This document shows positions 1-8,303 of a stretch of 64,000 nt of DNA, in pieces; positions within the stretch are counted from its first letter, which is position 1; every line of letters begins with the position of its first letter. Below the pieces are notes generated by a model. It searched no databases and had not been told where the DNA came from. It was given only the letters and a program-made list of their open reading frames with translations. Source of the stretch: Streptomyces venezuelae. GTDB taxonomy: Bacteria > Actinomycetota > Actinomycetes > Streptomycetales > Streptomycetaceae. The stretch spans positions 2,566,001-2,630,000 of the forward strand of contig NZ_CP029193.1 in assembly GCF_008642355.1 (NCBI RefSeq), given 5' to 3'. Both the position numbers and the translations under genes were made by a program.

Positions 1-163
1 CGCGGCGCAGCCCCGGCGTCCGACGGCGGGCCCCGCCGTCCGGAAGCCCGGCTTCCGCGGGGCTCACCCGCGCGCGCCGGCTCATCAGGAACTCCCTGAG
101 CTCCCCGAGCCGCCGCGCTTTGGCATCGTCCGTGCCCGACGCGACCGACACCGCTGCTGCCAT
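1..163 (-). CDS. XRE-family (MmyB-like) transcriptional regulator, N-terminal part, cut by window edge
   Basis: Only the first 54 codons are present; the rest lies left of the window. Translation begins MAAAVSVASGTDDAKARR, followed by GELREFLMSRRARVSPAEAG and GLPDGGARRRTPGLRR. This is the usual opening of Streptomyces helix-turn-helix regulators with a C-terminal MmyB-like ligand-binding domain, where an EEVAQLAG-type HTH normally follows. The ATG at 161-163 has a GGGGGAG Shine-Dalgarno about 4 bases upstream. The gene is divergent from the MFS exporter and shares a 100-base intergenic region containing an inverted repeat, so it probably regulates that exporter. The family match is firm; the ligand is unknown. 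Confidence 0.82.
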   Translation of the reverse strand, partial: MAAAVSVASGTDDAKARRLGELREFLMSRRARVSPAEAGLPDGGARRRTPGLRR

Positions 164-200
164 ATGGCGCTCCCCCAAGCCCTAAGAGCCACTGTGGTGA

Positions 201-219
201 CTGGTGTTCCGACCACCAG
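201..219. promoter_or_regulatory. Candidate operator between the XRE regulator and the MFS gene
   Basis: Inverted repeat CTGGTG-N7-CACCAG (6-base arms at 201-206 and 214-219) in the centre of the divergent intergenic region. It is placed to control both genes. That a regulator binds it is inference from position and symmetry only. Confidence 0.4.
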
Positions 220-263
220 CATAAGTTCCCGCTCCCCACGTCTATTCCGGCCGGAGCACGCTC

Positions 264-1697
264 TTGACCATGGCGACAGACACCACCACCGCCCCGTCCC
301 CCCAGGCCGCGCCACCGGCGCCGCCGCCGCACGCGGCGAAGCTCTCCACCCGCGACAAGCTCGTCCTCTTCGTGCTCTGCGCGGCACAGTTCATGGTCGC
401 GCTCGACTTCTCCGTGCTGAACGTCGCGCTGCCCGTGCTCGGCCCCGACCTCGGCATGAGCCACTCCGCGCTGCAGTGGGCGGTGACCGCCTTCGCGCTG
501 CCGTCCGGCGGTTTCCTGCTCCTGTTCGGCAGGACCGGCGACCTCTTCGGCCGCCGCAAGCTGTTCCTCGCGGGTCTCGCGCTCTTCGGTCTCGCCTCGC
601 TGCTCGCCACGTTCGCGTGGGACCCGGCGTCGTTCCTCGCCGGGCGCGCGCTGCAGGGCGTGGGCGCGGCGGCCATCGTGCCGACCGGCATGTCCCTCCT
701 GACGACCACGTTCCCCGAGGGCCCGCAGCGCGACCGCGCGCTCGGCATCTCCGGCACGCTGCTCTCGCTCGGCTTCACGGTCGGCATGGTGCTCGGCGGC
801 GTACTGACCGACACCCTCGGCTGGCGCTCCACGATGGGCCTGCTGACCCTCTTCGCGCTGATCGTCCTGCCGCTCGCGCCGGGCCTGCTGCCCGAGTCGC
901 GCACCCCGGACCGCCCGCGCCTGGACGTCCCCGGCGCCGTGACGGTCACCGGCGGTCTGCTCTCCCTGATCTACGCGCTGTCCACGGCGGCCCAGCGCGG
1001 CTTCGGCGGCACGGACGTCATCGCCACGCTGGTGGCGGGCGTGCTGCTCCTGGCCCTCTTCGGACACGTCGAGTCGCGCGCCGAATCCCCGCTCGTGTCG
1101 CTGCCCATGCTGCGCCGCCGCACGGTGGCGTGGGGCAACCTCGGCGGTCTGGTCACGTTCTCGATGATGTCGACGGTCGTGTTCGTGCTGACCCTCTACT
1201 TCCAGGAGGTCCTGCGCCTGTCGGCCTTCGCGACCGGCCTGATCTTCGGCGTGCAGGGCGTCCTGTCGGTGGTCGCCGGTGTGTACGCGCCGAGGATCAT
1301 CGGCCGCTTCGGCGCACGCCGCACGCTGGTCGGTTCACTGGTCGGCCAGGGCCTGCTGGGGGCCGCGCTGCTCGGCGTCGGCGAGGGCGGCTGGTCGGTG
1401 TGGCTCGCCACGGCGGCGGTGTCGGTGGCGAGCATGTTCCACCTGGGCGCGATCGTGTCGTACGGCGTGACGGTCACGTCGGGCGTCCCCGACGAGGAGC
1501 AGGGCCTGGCGACGGGCCTGGTCACCTCCACCCAGCAGGTGGGCCTCACCGTCGGCATCCCGGTGCTGGGGGTCCTCGCGACGACGGGTCCCGACCTGCT
1601 CACGGGTACGCGGACGGTCCTCGCGATCGACGCGGCGGTGGTCCTCGCGACGGCGGCCGCGGTGGCGGCCGGGCTCGGCGGGCGCGAGCGCGCGTGA
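264..1697 (+). CDS. MFS transporter, DHA2 (EmrB/QacA) drug:H+ antiporter type
   Basis: 477-residue multi-spanning inner-membrane protein. The N-terminal helix pair contains LDFSVLNVALPVLGPDLGM, typical of the drug-export DHA2 branch. The motif-A loop GRTGDLFGRRKLF follows helix 2, and GVGAAAIVPTGMSLL lies in the helix 4/5 region. It is slightly shorter than classical 14-helix members but contains a full set of hydrophobic segments. Start choice: a GGAG at 253-256 is 7 bases from a TTG at 264 and 13 from an ATG at 270; the TTG fits the ribosome site better, and the two differ by only two residues. A divergent XRE regulator suggests substrate-responsive control. Substrate is not predictable. 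Confidence 0.9.
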   Translation: MTMATDTTTAPSPQAAPPAPPPHAAKLSTRDKLVLFVLCAAQFMVALDFSVLNVALPVLGPDLGMSHSALQWAVTAFALPSGGFLLLFGRTGDLFGRRKLFLAGLALFGLASLLATFAWDPASFLAGRALQGVGAAAIVPTGMSLLTTTFPEGPQRDRALGISGTLLSLGFTVGMVLGGVLTDTLGWRSTMGLLTLFALIVLPLAPGLLPESRTPDRPRLDVPGAVTVTGGLLSLIYALSTAAQRGFGGTDVIATLVAGVLLLALFGHVESRAESPLVSLPMLRRRTVAWGNLGGLVTFSMMSTVVFVLTLYFQEVLRLSAFATGLIFGVQGVLSVVAGVYAPRIIGRFGARRTLVGSLVGQGLLGAALLGVGEGGWSVWLATAAVSVASMFHLGAIVSYGVTVTSGVPDEEQGLATGLVTSTQQVGLTVGIPVLGVLATTGPDLLTGTRTVLAIDAAVVLATAAAVAAGLGGRERA

Positions 1698-1719
1698 GAC
1701 CCGCGAGGCGGCACGGTCC

Positions 1720-1744
1720 GGCCCGGCTCCGTCAGGGCCGGGCC
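1720..1744. terminator. Hairpin between convergent genes
   Basis: GGCCCGGC (1720-1727), 9-base loop, GCCGGGCC (1737-1744). It sits between the MFS stop (1697) and overlaps the stop codon of the DUF397 gene (1732), so it could serve both strands. There is no U-run, as is common in Streptomyces. Confidence 0.55.
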
Positions 1745-1950
1745 GCCGTCACGTCACGCGTCGGGACGGGGCCCCGGGCGACCGCGGAGAGGAAGGCGGC
1801 CCAGGTGTCCGGGCCGACCGCGACGACCGCGCCGCGGGGGCGCGTGGAGTCGCGGATCAGGACCGTGCTGCCGGTCCAGGCGATCTCCACACAGTCGTCG
1901 TCATGAGCCCCGCTCGCACTGCTCTTGCGCCATCCCCATGTGCTGACCAC
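1732..1950 (-). CDS. DUF397 domain protein
   Basis: 72 residues. The core WRKSSASGAHDDDCVEIAW, then VLIRDSTRPRGAVVAVG and WAAFLSAV, is a complete DUF397 domain. These small proteins are encoded beside XRE/DUF5753 regulators in Streptomyces and are believed to act with them, as in the WhiJ-type families linked to development. The GTG start at 1948-1950 follows GAGGAG with about 4 bases of spacing, which decides it over further upstream starts. The partner regulator ends about 155 bases upstream on the same strand. Function beyond pairing with the regulator is unknown. Confidence 0.85.
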   Translation of the reverse strand: MVSTWGWRKSSASGAHDDDCVEIAWTGSTVLIRDSTRPRGAVVAVGPDTWAAFLSAVARGPVPTRDVTAARP

Positions 1951-2104
1951 GCTTCTCCTCCACCCCGGGTGCGGAAGGCCAGCCGGCCCAGCACGGCTGG
2001 TGCAGAGGGACGTAGCACCTCTTCCAGGATAACGGTGCGTCATACAGATCTGAACGACCGGTTTCGCGCCAAGGTCGCCCGCACACAGGGAGGTTGGTGT
2101 GGCG

Positions 2105-3004
2105 TCAGGCGGCCTCGACCGGCGAGAGCAGCCGTTCCAGCTCGTCGACGCCCTCCTCCGCCCTGGCCGCCAGCATCCGCAGCATGTCCACGTTGCGCTC
2201 CTTGATGGCGAGGTCCTCGAGCTCCCAGAACCTCTCCAGGTAACGCCCGCTCTCCTCCGGCGCGTTGGTGCTGTAGGAGTCGCCGCGCGGGTTCTCCAGA
2301 TACAGCGTGTCCGGCATCTCGTCCGCCGCGAACTCGAAGAGCGTGAAAGGACCTTGGATTCCGGGATGGGCGCCGACACTGAACGGCAGGATCTGGATAC
2401 TCACGTTCGGCAGGGCCGCGAGCTCCGCGAGGCGCTCCAACTGGGCCCGCATGATGCCGCGTCCACCGACCTGCCTGCGCACCACCGACTCATCGAGGAT
2501 GTAGAAGATCTCGCGGTCGCCCGACGTCAGCGTTTCCTGACGTGAGAGCCGCACTTCGATGGCACGCTCGACCACCTCGTCGTCGATGCCCTTCTCATAC
2601 GCCCTCATGATCGCCCGGCCGTACTCCTCGGTCTGCAACGGCCCCGGCACCTGAAGGGAGTTGTACGCCCGCACGATCGACGCCGACGACTCCAGCGCCA
2701 GGAACTGCAGGAACTCCTTGCTGTACAGGTCGCGGTACTCCGTGTACGGCATCTTGCGGCTGCCGCGCGCCAGGTCGAGGAGTTCCTCGATCTTGCGGCG
2801 GTCCCGGATTCCGTACGCGTCCAGGAGGGGACGCAGGTCGTTGACGGAGATGCCGACCTCGCCGGCCTCGATCCGGATCAGCTTGGAGGGGCTCCACTCC
2901 ATTTTCGCGGCGACCTGCCGCTGAGTGAGACGCGCGGCGGTCCGCGCCTTTCGGAGCTCGGTGCGCAGCCGCAGCCGCTGAAGTGCCGCACTTGGCGCGC
3001 TCAT
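2105..3004 (-). CDS. XRE-family regulator with DUF5753 domain
   Basis: 299 residues. The N-terminal HTH spans about residues 12-70 (LRKARTAARLTQRQVAAKME, then WSPSKLIRIEAGEVGIS). The DUF5753 domain fills about residues 95-280 (KEFLQFLALESSASIVRAYN, QVPGPLQTEEYGRAIM, VGGRGIMRAQLERL, IQILPF). This is the abundant Streptomyces regulator class that pairs with DUF397 proteins, and the DUF397 gene follows directly on the same strand. ATG start at 3002-3004. Target genes cannot be read from the sequence; family members affect development and antibiotic production. Confidence 0.92.
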   Translation of the reverse strand: MSAPSAALQRLRLRTELRKARTAARLTQRQVAAKMEWSPSKLIRIEAGEVGISVNDLRPLLDAYGIRDRRKIEELLDLARGSRKMPYTEYRDLYSKEFLQFLALESSASIVRAYNSLQVPGPLQTEEYGRAIMRAYEKGIDDEVVERAIEVRLSRQETLTSGDREIFYILDESVVRRQVGGRGIMRAQLERLAELAALPNVSIQILPFSVGAHPGIQGPFTLFEFAADEMPDTLYLENPRGDSYSTNAPEESGRYLERFWELEDLAIKERNVDMLRMLAARAEEGVDELERLLSPVEAA

Positions 3005-3427
3005 GATGGCTCCACCCCCAACCGGACCGTGCGAGGTGCAACATAGCAGACTAGCAGCTTACTCATCGAGACCTTCCGGGACGACAGTTCACGCCACTGT
3101 CAGGAGACCTCGGAACGCGGAGGTGCGCAACCACAGGGGCGGGTCCGAGGCCGACAGGTGCCGAGTAGCTATATCGCACTTGGCGAGCCTTCGATGAGCA
3201 ACGTGGACTTCAGTACTACCCATGTCGCAGCGTCCGGGCTACGATATGGCAGAGGGTAGCCTGCTCAACTGGCCACATTCGCAAGGAGGTTGAGAACAGA
3301 GCCGACACGGCACGGAATCACTCCATCGAGTGCGTTCGACCGCCGATGTCCCCCTTCCTGGCGCCGCCCGTTCGTGGCTCGCCGCGGTATCCACGACTTG
3401 CGTGGAACCAGGAAGGAGTACAGCCCG
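3005..3427. other. Intergenic region without recognisable gene
   Basis: About 420 bases between the XRE start and a small ORF. It must contain the XRE promoter, but I see no convincing -35/-10 pair. An anti-SD-perfect AAGGAGGT at 3283-3290 has no start codon at a usable distance (only an abutting TTG). TACGAT at 3240-3245 could be a -10 for plus-strand transcription but lacks a matching -35. Confidence 0.4.
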
Positions 3428-3559
3428 ATGGCCGAGAAGCCTGACGGGCGCCGCACCATCCGCACGTGGACCGAGAGGGCCGCACTGTCGGCTCCGTGGG
3501 TGAGCCTCCTGGTGATGGTCCAGGAGATCATCGACAAATGGGTGCTGCCCCACGTGTGA
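3428..3559 (+). CDS. Small hypothetical protein, 43 residues
   Basis: Begins MAEKPDGRRTIRTWTERAA and ends in an amphipathic or hydrophobic stretch (WVSLLVMVQEIIDKWVLPHV). AAGGAG at 3413-3418 lies 9 bases before the ATG, and a GC hairpin follows the stop, so it has the full frame of a small gene. I do not recognise the family. It might be membrane-associated through its C-terminal helix. The neighbouring XRE/DUF397 pair gives no clear functional hint. Confidence 0.5.
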   Translation: MAEKPDGRRTIRTWTERAALSAPWVSLLVMVQEIIDKWVLPHV

Positions 3560-3568
3560 ACGCGAACT

Positions 3569-3591
3569 GGCCCCGACCTGAGGCCGGGGCC
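3569..3591. terminator. GC hairpin after the small ORF
   Basis: GGCCCCG (3569-3575), 9-base loop, CGGGGCC (3585-3591), starting 10 bases after the stop codon of the 43-residue ORF. No U-tract. Confidence 0.45.
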
Positions 3592-3775
3592 GGCTGCGGC
3601 GGACGCCATCGCACAGACGTTTCCACTCCGAGTTCCTTGGCCGGCAGCCCGGAGTGGGAGCGTTTCGGATCCGCCTGTCACTCCATTCTGCCTGCCCCAC
3701 CACCCCGATGGCGAGGGGCTGTTGGGACACTTCGCCGGGCGCTCCCCGGGCCCCGCGCCCGACCGCGTACGCCCC

Positions 3776-4132
3776 TCAGGGACGGTCGAGCCGCAGTCGC
3801 TGCGCCCGCGGCAGTTTCGCCACCACCAAGTCGTACGAGTCCTCGATGAGCTCCCGCACCTGCCGGTCGGGCAGGGCGCCGTCGACGGTCACCGTGTTCC
3901 AGTGGCGCTTGTTCATGTGCCAGCCCGGCACGATCTCCGGGTGCGCCACCCGCAGCCGGTCGGCGATGTCTGGCTCACACTTCAGGTTGACGGTGAGCGG
4001 GCGCCCGTCGAGGGCCGTGAGCGCGAACATCTTCCCCGCCACCTTGAAGACCGACGTCTCCGGCGTGAAGGGGAAGTCCTCCACCGCTCCGTTGAAGGAG
4101 AGACAGAACGCGCGCAGGCCCTCGGGCGTCAC
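3776..4132 (-). CDS. MmcQ/YjbR family DNA-binding protein
   Basis: 118 residues, full length for the family. Characteristic motifs are FPFTPETSVFKVAGKMFAL near the N-terminus, VNLKCEPDIADRLR in the middle, PGWHMNKRHWNTV and a final RELIEDSYDLVVAKLP helix. The CyaY-like fold is known to bind DNA in some members; a specific role is not established. GTG start at 4130-4132 overlaps the stop of the upstream CBS-domain gene by 4 bases, so translation is probably coupled and it is the last gene of the phoH-ybeY-corC operon. Confidence 0.88.
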   Translation of the reverse strand: MTPEGLRAFCLSFNGAVEDFPFTPETSVFKVAGKMFALTALDGRPLTVNLKCEPDIADRLRVAHPEIVPGWHMNKRHWNTVTVDGALPDRQVRELIEDSYDLVVAKLPRAQRLRLDRP

Positions 4133-5454
4133 CCGTTCTCCTCCGCCTTCTCCGCGTCCGGCTCGGCGTGGGCGCCGGAGCCCTCCGTCACGGGCTCCAC
4201 GAGCACCGTCATGATGCGGTTGCGGCGGCCCGCCGCGGACTCCGCGGTGAGCCTCAGCTCGCGCGCGTCCGGCAGCGGCACGGTCGCGGAGGCACCCGCG
4301 ATCGGGACGCGGCCCAGCTGCTTGGCCAGGAGACCGCCGACGGTCTCCACGTCCTCGTCGTCGAACTCGTCGAACCCGAAGAGCTCCCCGAGGTCGCCGA
4401 TGTCCAGGCGGGCCGTCACGCGGTAGCAGCCGTCGGCCAGCTCCTCGACGGGCGGCAGCTCGCGGTCGTACTCGTCGGTGATCTCGCCGACGATCTCCTC
4501 AAGGATGTCCTCGATGGTGACGATGCCGGCCGTGCCGCCGTACTCGTCGATGACCACGGCGACGTGGTTGCGCTCCTGCTGCATCTCGCGCAGCAGGTCG
4601 CCCGCGTTCTTCGTGTCCGGGACGAAGGTGGCCGGGCGCATCGCCGTCGACACCAGCTCGGACTCGCTGTCGCGGTTGATGTGCGTCCTGCGGGCCAGGT
4701 CCTTCAGGTAGACCATGCCCACGATGTCGTCCTCGCTCTCACCCGTCACGGGTATGCGCGAGAAGCCGGAGCGCAGCGCGAGGGTGAGGGCCTGGCGGAT
4801 CGTCTTGAACCGCTCGATGGCGACCAGGTCGGTGCGCGGGACCATGACCTCCCGTACGAGCGTGTCGCCGAGCTCGAAGACGGAGTGGACCATGCGCCGC
4901 TCCTCGTCCTCGATCAGCGACTCCTTCTCGGCGAGGTCCACCATCGCGCGCAGCTCGGCCTCGGAGGCGAACGGGCCGCGCCGGAAGCCCTTGCCGGGTG
5001 TGAGCGCGTTGCCGATGAGGATCAGGAGCGGCGGGATCGGGCCCATGATCCTGGCGAGCGGCAGCAGGACGTAGGACGCGGCGGTCGCCGTGTTCAGCGG
5101 GTGCTGGCGGCCGATGGTGCGCGGGGACACCCCCACGGCGACATAGCTGACCAGGACCATCACACCGATGGCGACCGCGAGGGCGTGCCAGGTCTCGGCG
5201 AACTCCTGGAGGCAGGCGTACGTCACCAGGGCCGCCGCGGCCATCTCACACGCCACGCGCACGAGGAGCGCCACGTTCAGGTACCGCGTCGGGTCGGCGG
5301 CGACCTGCGCGAGCTTCGCGCTGCCGCGCCGCCCGGAGCGGACCGCCTCGTCCGCGCGGAAGCTGGAGACCCGGGCGATGCCCGCCTCGGCGCACGCCGC
5401 GAGCCAGGCCACGACGACCAGGGCGACCGCGCCGGCGATCAGCTGAGGACTCAT
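4129..5454 (-). CDS. Hemolysin/CorC-type protein: CNNM membrane domain, CBS pair, CorC_HlyC domain
   Basis: 441 residues. The N-terminal DUF21/CNNM transmembrane domain (residues about 1-185) starts [20 protein letters not shown]. Two CBS domains follow (about 200-320), including [18 protein letters not shown], then [20 protein letters not shown]. The C-terminal CorC_HlyC domain (about 335-420) begins [19 protein letters not shown]. Relatives influence Mg2+/Co2+ export; the 'hemolysin' label is historical. It sits 4 bases after ybeY and overlaps the MmcQ gene, in the actinobacterial phoH-ybeY-corC order. Confidence 0.93.
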   Translation of the reverse strand: MSPQLIAGAVALVVVAWLAACAEAGIARVSSFRADEAVRSGRRGSAKLAQVAADPTRYLNVALLVRVACEMAAAALVTYACLQEFAETWHALAVAIGVMVLVSYVAVGVSPRTIGRQHPLNTATAASYVLLPLARIMGPIPPLLILIGNALTPGKGFRRGPFASEAELRAMVDLAEKESLIEDEERRMVHSVFELGDTLVREVMVPRTDLVAIERFKTIRQALTLALRSGFSRIPVTGESEDDIVGMVYLKDLARRTHINRDSESELVSTAMRPATFVPDTKNAGDLLREMQQERNHVAVVIDEYGGTAGIVTIEDILEEIVGEITDEYDRELPPVEELADGCYRVTARLDIGDLGELFGFDEFDDEDVETVGGLLAKQLGRVPIAGASATVPLPDARELRLTAESAAGRRNRIMTVLVEPVTEGSGAHAEPDAEKAEENG

Positions 5455-5458
5455 GGCG

Positions 5459-5956
5459 CTAGGAGACCGTGGGCGCCGGGGACGGGCCGGTCAGGCCCTT
5501 CTCGGCGCGCCAGCCGTCGACGATCGCGGCCTGCAGGCCGAACATCTCGGCCTTCTCGTCGGCCTCCTCGTGGTCGTACCCGAGCAGGTGCAGGACGCCG
5601 TGGACGGTGAGGAGCTGGAGCTCCTCGTCCATGGAGTGCTGCGTGGGGGCGTCCTTGCCCTGCTTCGTGGCGACCTCGGGGCAGAGCACGATGTCGCCGA
5701 GGAGGCCCTGCGGGGGCTCGTCGTCGTCCTTCATGGGCGGCCGCAGCTCGTCCATGGGGAAGGACATGACGTCCGTGGGCCCCGGCAGGTCCATCCACTG
5801 GATGTGCAGCTGCTCCATGGCGTCGGTGTCCACGACGATCACCGAGAGCTCGGAGAGCGGGTGGATGCGCATCCGTGCGAGGGCGTAGCGGGCGATGTCG
5901 AGGATCGCCTGCTCGTCGACCTCGGTTCCGGACTCGTTGTTGACGTCGATCGACAT
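5459..5956 (-). CDS. ybeY: Endoribonuclease YbeY, rRNA maturation factor
   Basis: 165 residues. The metal-binding signature [20 protein letters not shown] supplies the three zinc-ligand histidines (H-x3-H-x5-H), and the family block [14 protein letters not shown] precedes it. YbeY acts in 16S rRNA 3'-end processing and 70S ribosome quality control in the cytoplasm. It lies 12 bases after phoH and 4 bases before the CorC gene, all on the minus strand. ATG start at 5954-5956 begins [20 protein letters not shown], the usual actinobacterial N-terminus. Confidence 0.96.
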   Translation of the reverse strand: MSIDVNNESGTEVDEQAILDIARYALARMRIHPLSELSVIVVDTDAMEQLHIQWMDLPGPTDVMSFPMDELRPPMKDDDEPPQGLLGDIVLCPEVATKQGKDAPTQHSMDEELQLLTVHGVLHLLGYDHEEADEKAEMFGLQAAIVDGWRAEKGLTGPSPAPTVS

Positions 5957-5968
5957 GGTGCTGCTGGT

Positions 5969-6988
5969 CTACTTCCCGTTGGTGCGGCTGTCGTGCTGTT
6001 CGTACGCGTCGACGATACGGCCGACCAGCTTGTGCCGGACCACGTCGTTGGACGTGAGCCGCGAGAAGTGGATGTCCTCCACGCCGTCGAGGATCCGCTG
6101 CACCTCGCGCAGGCCGCTCTTCGTGCCGCCCGGCAGGTCGACCTGGGTGATGTCACCGGTGATGACGATCTTCGAGTCGAAGCCGAGGCGGGTCAGGAAC
6201 ATCTTCATCTGCTCGGCGCTGGTGTTCTGCGCCTCGTCGAGGATGATGAACGCGTCGTTCAGCGTCCGGCCGCGCATGTACGCGAGGGGGGCGACCTCGA
6301 TGGTGCCCGCGGCCATGAGACGCGGGATCGAGTCGGGGTCGAGCATGTCGTGCAGCGCGTCGTACAGCGGGCGGAGGTACGGGTCGATCTTCTCGTACAG
6401 CGTGCCGGGCAGGAAGCCGAGGCGTTCGCCCGCCTCGACCGCGGGGCGCGTCAGGATGATGCGGTTGACCTGCTTGGACTGCAGGGCCTGCACGGCCTTG
6501 GCCATGGCGAGGTAGGTCTTGCCCGTGCCCGCGGGCCCGATCCCGAAGACGATGGTGTGCTTGTCGATCGCGTCGACGTACCGCTTCTGGTTGAGGGTCT
6601 TGGGGCGGATGGTGCGGCCCCGGGACGAGAGGATGTTCTGGGTGAGGACCTCGGCGGGGGTCTCCTCCGCGCCGTTGCCGTTCTCGTCCGCCCTGAGCAT
6701 GGCGATCGAGCGTTCCACTGCGTCCTCCGTCATCGGCTGTCCGGTGCGGAGCACCAGCATCATCTGGTCGAACAAGCGCTGGATGAGTGCGACTTCGGGG
6801 GCGCTGCCCACGGCGCTGATCTCATTGCCCCGGACATGGATGTCGGCCGCCGGGAAGGCCTTCTCGATCACCCGTAGCAGGGCGTCGCCGGAGCCGAGAA
6901 CCGTCACCATCGGGTGGTTGGCCGGGACGGTGAAGTGGGCTCGGGCCCGGTCCTGCGCGTCGGTGTGAGTCGTGGGTGTCTGAGTCAT
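5969..6988 (-). CDS. phoH: PhoH-like ATPase
   Basis: 339 residues, normal for the PhoH/YbeZ family. Walker A GPAGTGKT lies near residue 152 ([20 protein letters not shown]). [15 protein letters not shown] and Walker [21 protein letters not shown] follow, then [18 protein letters not shown]. Family proteins are RNA-associated ATPases that work with YbeY, consistent with its position immediately upstream of ybeY. It heads the phoH-ybeY-corC-mmcQ operon. The enzymatic activity in Streptomyces is inferred from the family, not shown. Confidence 0.95.
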   Translation of the reverse strand: MTQTPTTHTDAQDRARAHFTVPANHPMVTVLGSGDALLRVIEKAFPAADIHVRGNEISAVGSAPEVALIQRLFDQMMLVLRTGQPMTEDAVERSIAMLRADENGNGAEETPAEVLTQNILSSRGRTIRPKTLNQKRYVDAIDKHTIVFGIGPAGTGKTYLAMAKAVQALQSKQVNRIILTRPAVEAGERLGFLPGTLYEKIDPYLRPLYDALHDMLDPDSIPRLMAAGTIEVAPLAYMRGRTLNDAFIILDEAQNTSAEQMKMFLTRLGFDSKIVITGDITQVDLPGGTKSGLREVQRILDGVEDIHFSRLTSNDVVRHKLVGRIVDAYEQHDSRTNGK

Positions 6989-7145
6989 GGGCCGGCTCTG
7001 TAGGCCTGCTCATCCTCCTCGTGCGGGGCTTGGTGGCCGCTCGACAGCCTTGCTCCCCCAAGAGTACGACGCGGCACGGGACAGACCGTAGGCCTTTTCC
7101 TCCCTTCCGCCTCAGCTCTTGCGCCCGGCCGTCTCGCCCCGTCCG

Positions 7146-8249
7146 CTACGCCGACCGGAACCCGATCGTCGGCACCGCCCTGCGCAGCGGCCACGGGCGG
7201 GCCGCGGCGGGCAGGAGGGACTGGAGGAAGGCGTAGCGGCGCAGGGCCAGGGGGTCCTGGTCGTCGAATTCGCGGACCCGGCGCCACCACGCGCCGACCT
7301 CGGCCCAGCCGGGCGCCGACAGGGAGCCGCCGAACTCCTGGACGGAGAGCGCCGCGGTGAGGCCCGCGAAGGCGAGCCGGTCCGCGAGGGGCCACTCGGC
7401 GAGGGTGCCGGTGACGAATCCGGCGACGAAGACGTCTCCGGCGCCGGTGGGGTCGAGCGCCTCGACCTCGATGGCCGGGACCTCCGCGGTCTCGCCGGTC
7501 CGCCCGTCCACGGCGTACGCGCCCTCGGCGCCGAGGGTCACCACGGCGAGCGGCACGTGCTCGGTGAGGGCGTGGGCCGCCGCGCGGGGGCAGGAGGTGC
7601 GGGTGTAGCGCATCGCCTCCTCCGCGTTGGGCAGGAACGCCTCGCAGTGCTCCAGGTCGGCGAGGCCCGCGAGGTCCCAGCGGCCGGTGTCGTCCCAGCC
7701 GACGTCGGCGAAGATGCGGGTGCCGCTGCGGGCGGCCTGGGCGATCCAGGGGGCGCGGGTGCCGGGGGTGAGGGAGGCGACGGCGGCACGCGCGCGGGGC
7801 GGGCAGGTCGGGGCGCCGCCGTCGGGGGCGTCGGCGTCGGGCGGCGGTTCGTGGCCGTGGCTCACCATGGTGCGTTCGCCCTCGTACGCCATGGAGACGG
7901 TCACCGGGGAGTGCCAGCCGGGGACGGTGCGTGACGGGGTGAGGTCGATGCCCTCGCCCTGTTCGAGGGCGTCCCAGCAGTACTCGCCGTAGTGGTCGTC
8001 CCCGAAGGCGGCGGCGAGGGAGGTGTGCAGGCCGAGCCGGGCGAGGGCGGTCGCCATGTTGGCGACGCCTCCGGGGCTCGACCCCATGCCGCGGGCCCAG
8101 GACTCGGTGCCGCGCACGGGCGCCGAGTCGAGGCCGGTGAAGATGATGTCGAGGAAGACCGTGCCGGTGAGGTAGACGTCGCAGTCCGGATCCCCGGCTC
8201 TGCGGGCCGCTTTCAGCGGGTCGACGGTGGGCTGTACGGGTACGACCAT
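7146..8249 (-). CDS. PfkB-family carbohydrate kinase
   Basis: 367 residues with the ribokinase fold. The N-terminal substrate region GSSPGGVANMATALARLGL corresponds to PfkB signature 1, and the C-terminal signature DPTGAGDVFVAGFVTG contains the catalytic GAGD motif. The central PWIAQAARSGTRIFADVGWD is also typical. It phosphorylates a sugar or nucleoside with ATP; the substrate cannot be read. The gene lies 54 bases downstream of a glucarate dehydratase on the same strand. A 2-keto-deoxy-sugar acid kinase role (dehydratase product to phosphorylated intermediate) is attractive but only an inference from adjacency. Confidence 0.88.
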   Translation of the reverse strand: MVVPVQPTVDPLKAARRAGDPDCDVYLTGTVFLDIIFTGLDSAPVRGTESWARGMGSSPGGVANMATALARLGLHTSLAAAFGDDHYGEYCWDALEQGEGIDLTPSRTVPGWHSPVTVSMAYEGERTMVSHGHEPPPDADAPDGGAPTCPPRARAAVASLTPGTRAPWIAQAARSGTRIFADVGWDDTGRWDLAGLADLEHCEAFLPNAEEAMRYTRTSCPRAAAHALTEHVPLAVVTLGAEGAYAVDGRTGETAEVPAIEVEALDPTGAGDVFVAGFVTGTLAEWPLADRLAFAGLTAALSVQEFGGSLSAPGWAEVGAWWRRVREFDDQDPLALRRYAFLQSLLPAAARPWPLRRAVPTIGFRSA

Positions 8250-8303
8250 GCAGGCAACGTAACGGACGATGCCCGCGGAGGCCCGCGGTTGCCGGCCGTG
8301 GAC

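Noticed and set aside
3283..3292. Perfect AAGGAGGT ribosome-binding sequence
   Set aside because: No start codon at 5-10 bases; the adjoining TTG overlaps it, so it probably does not initiate translation.
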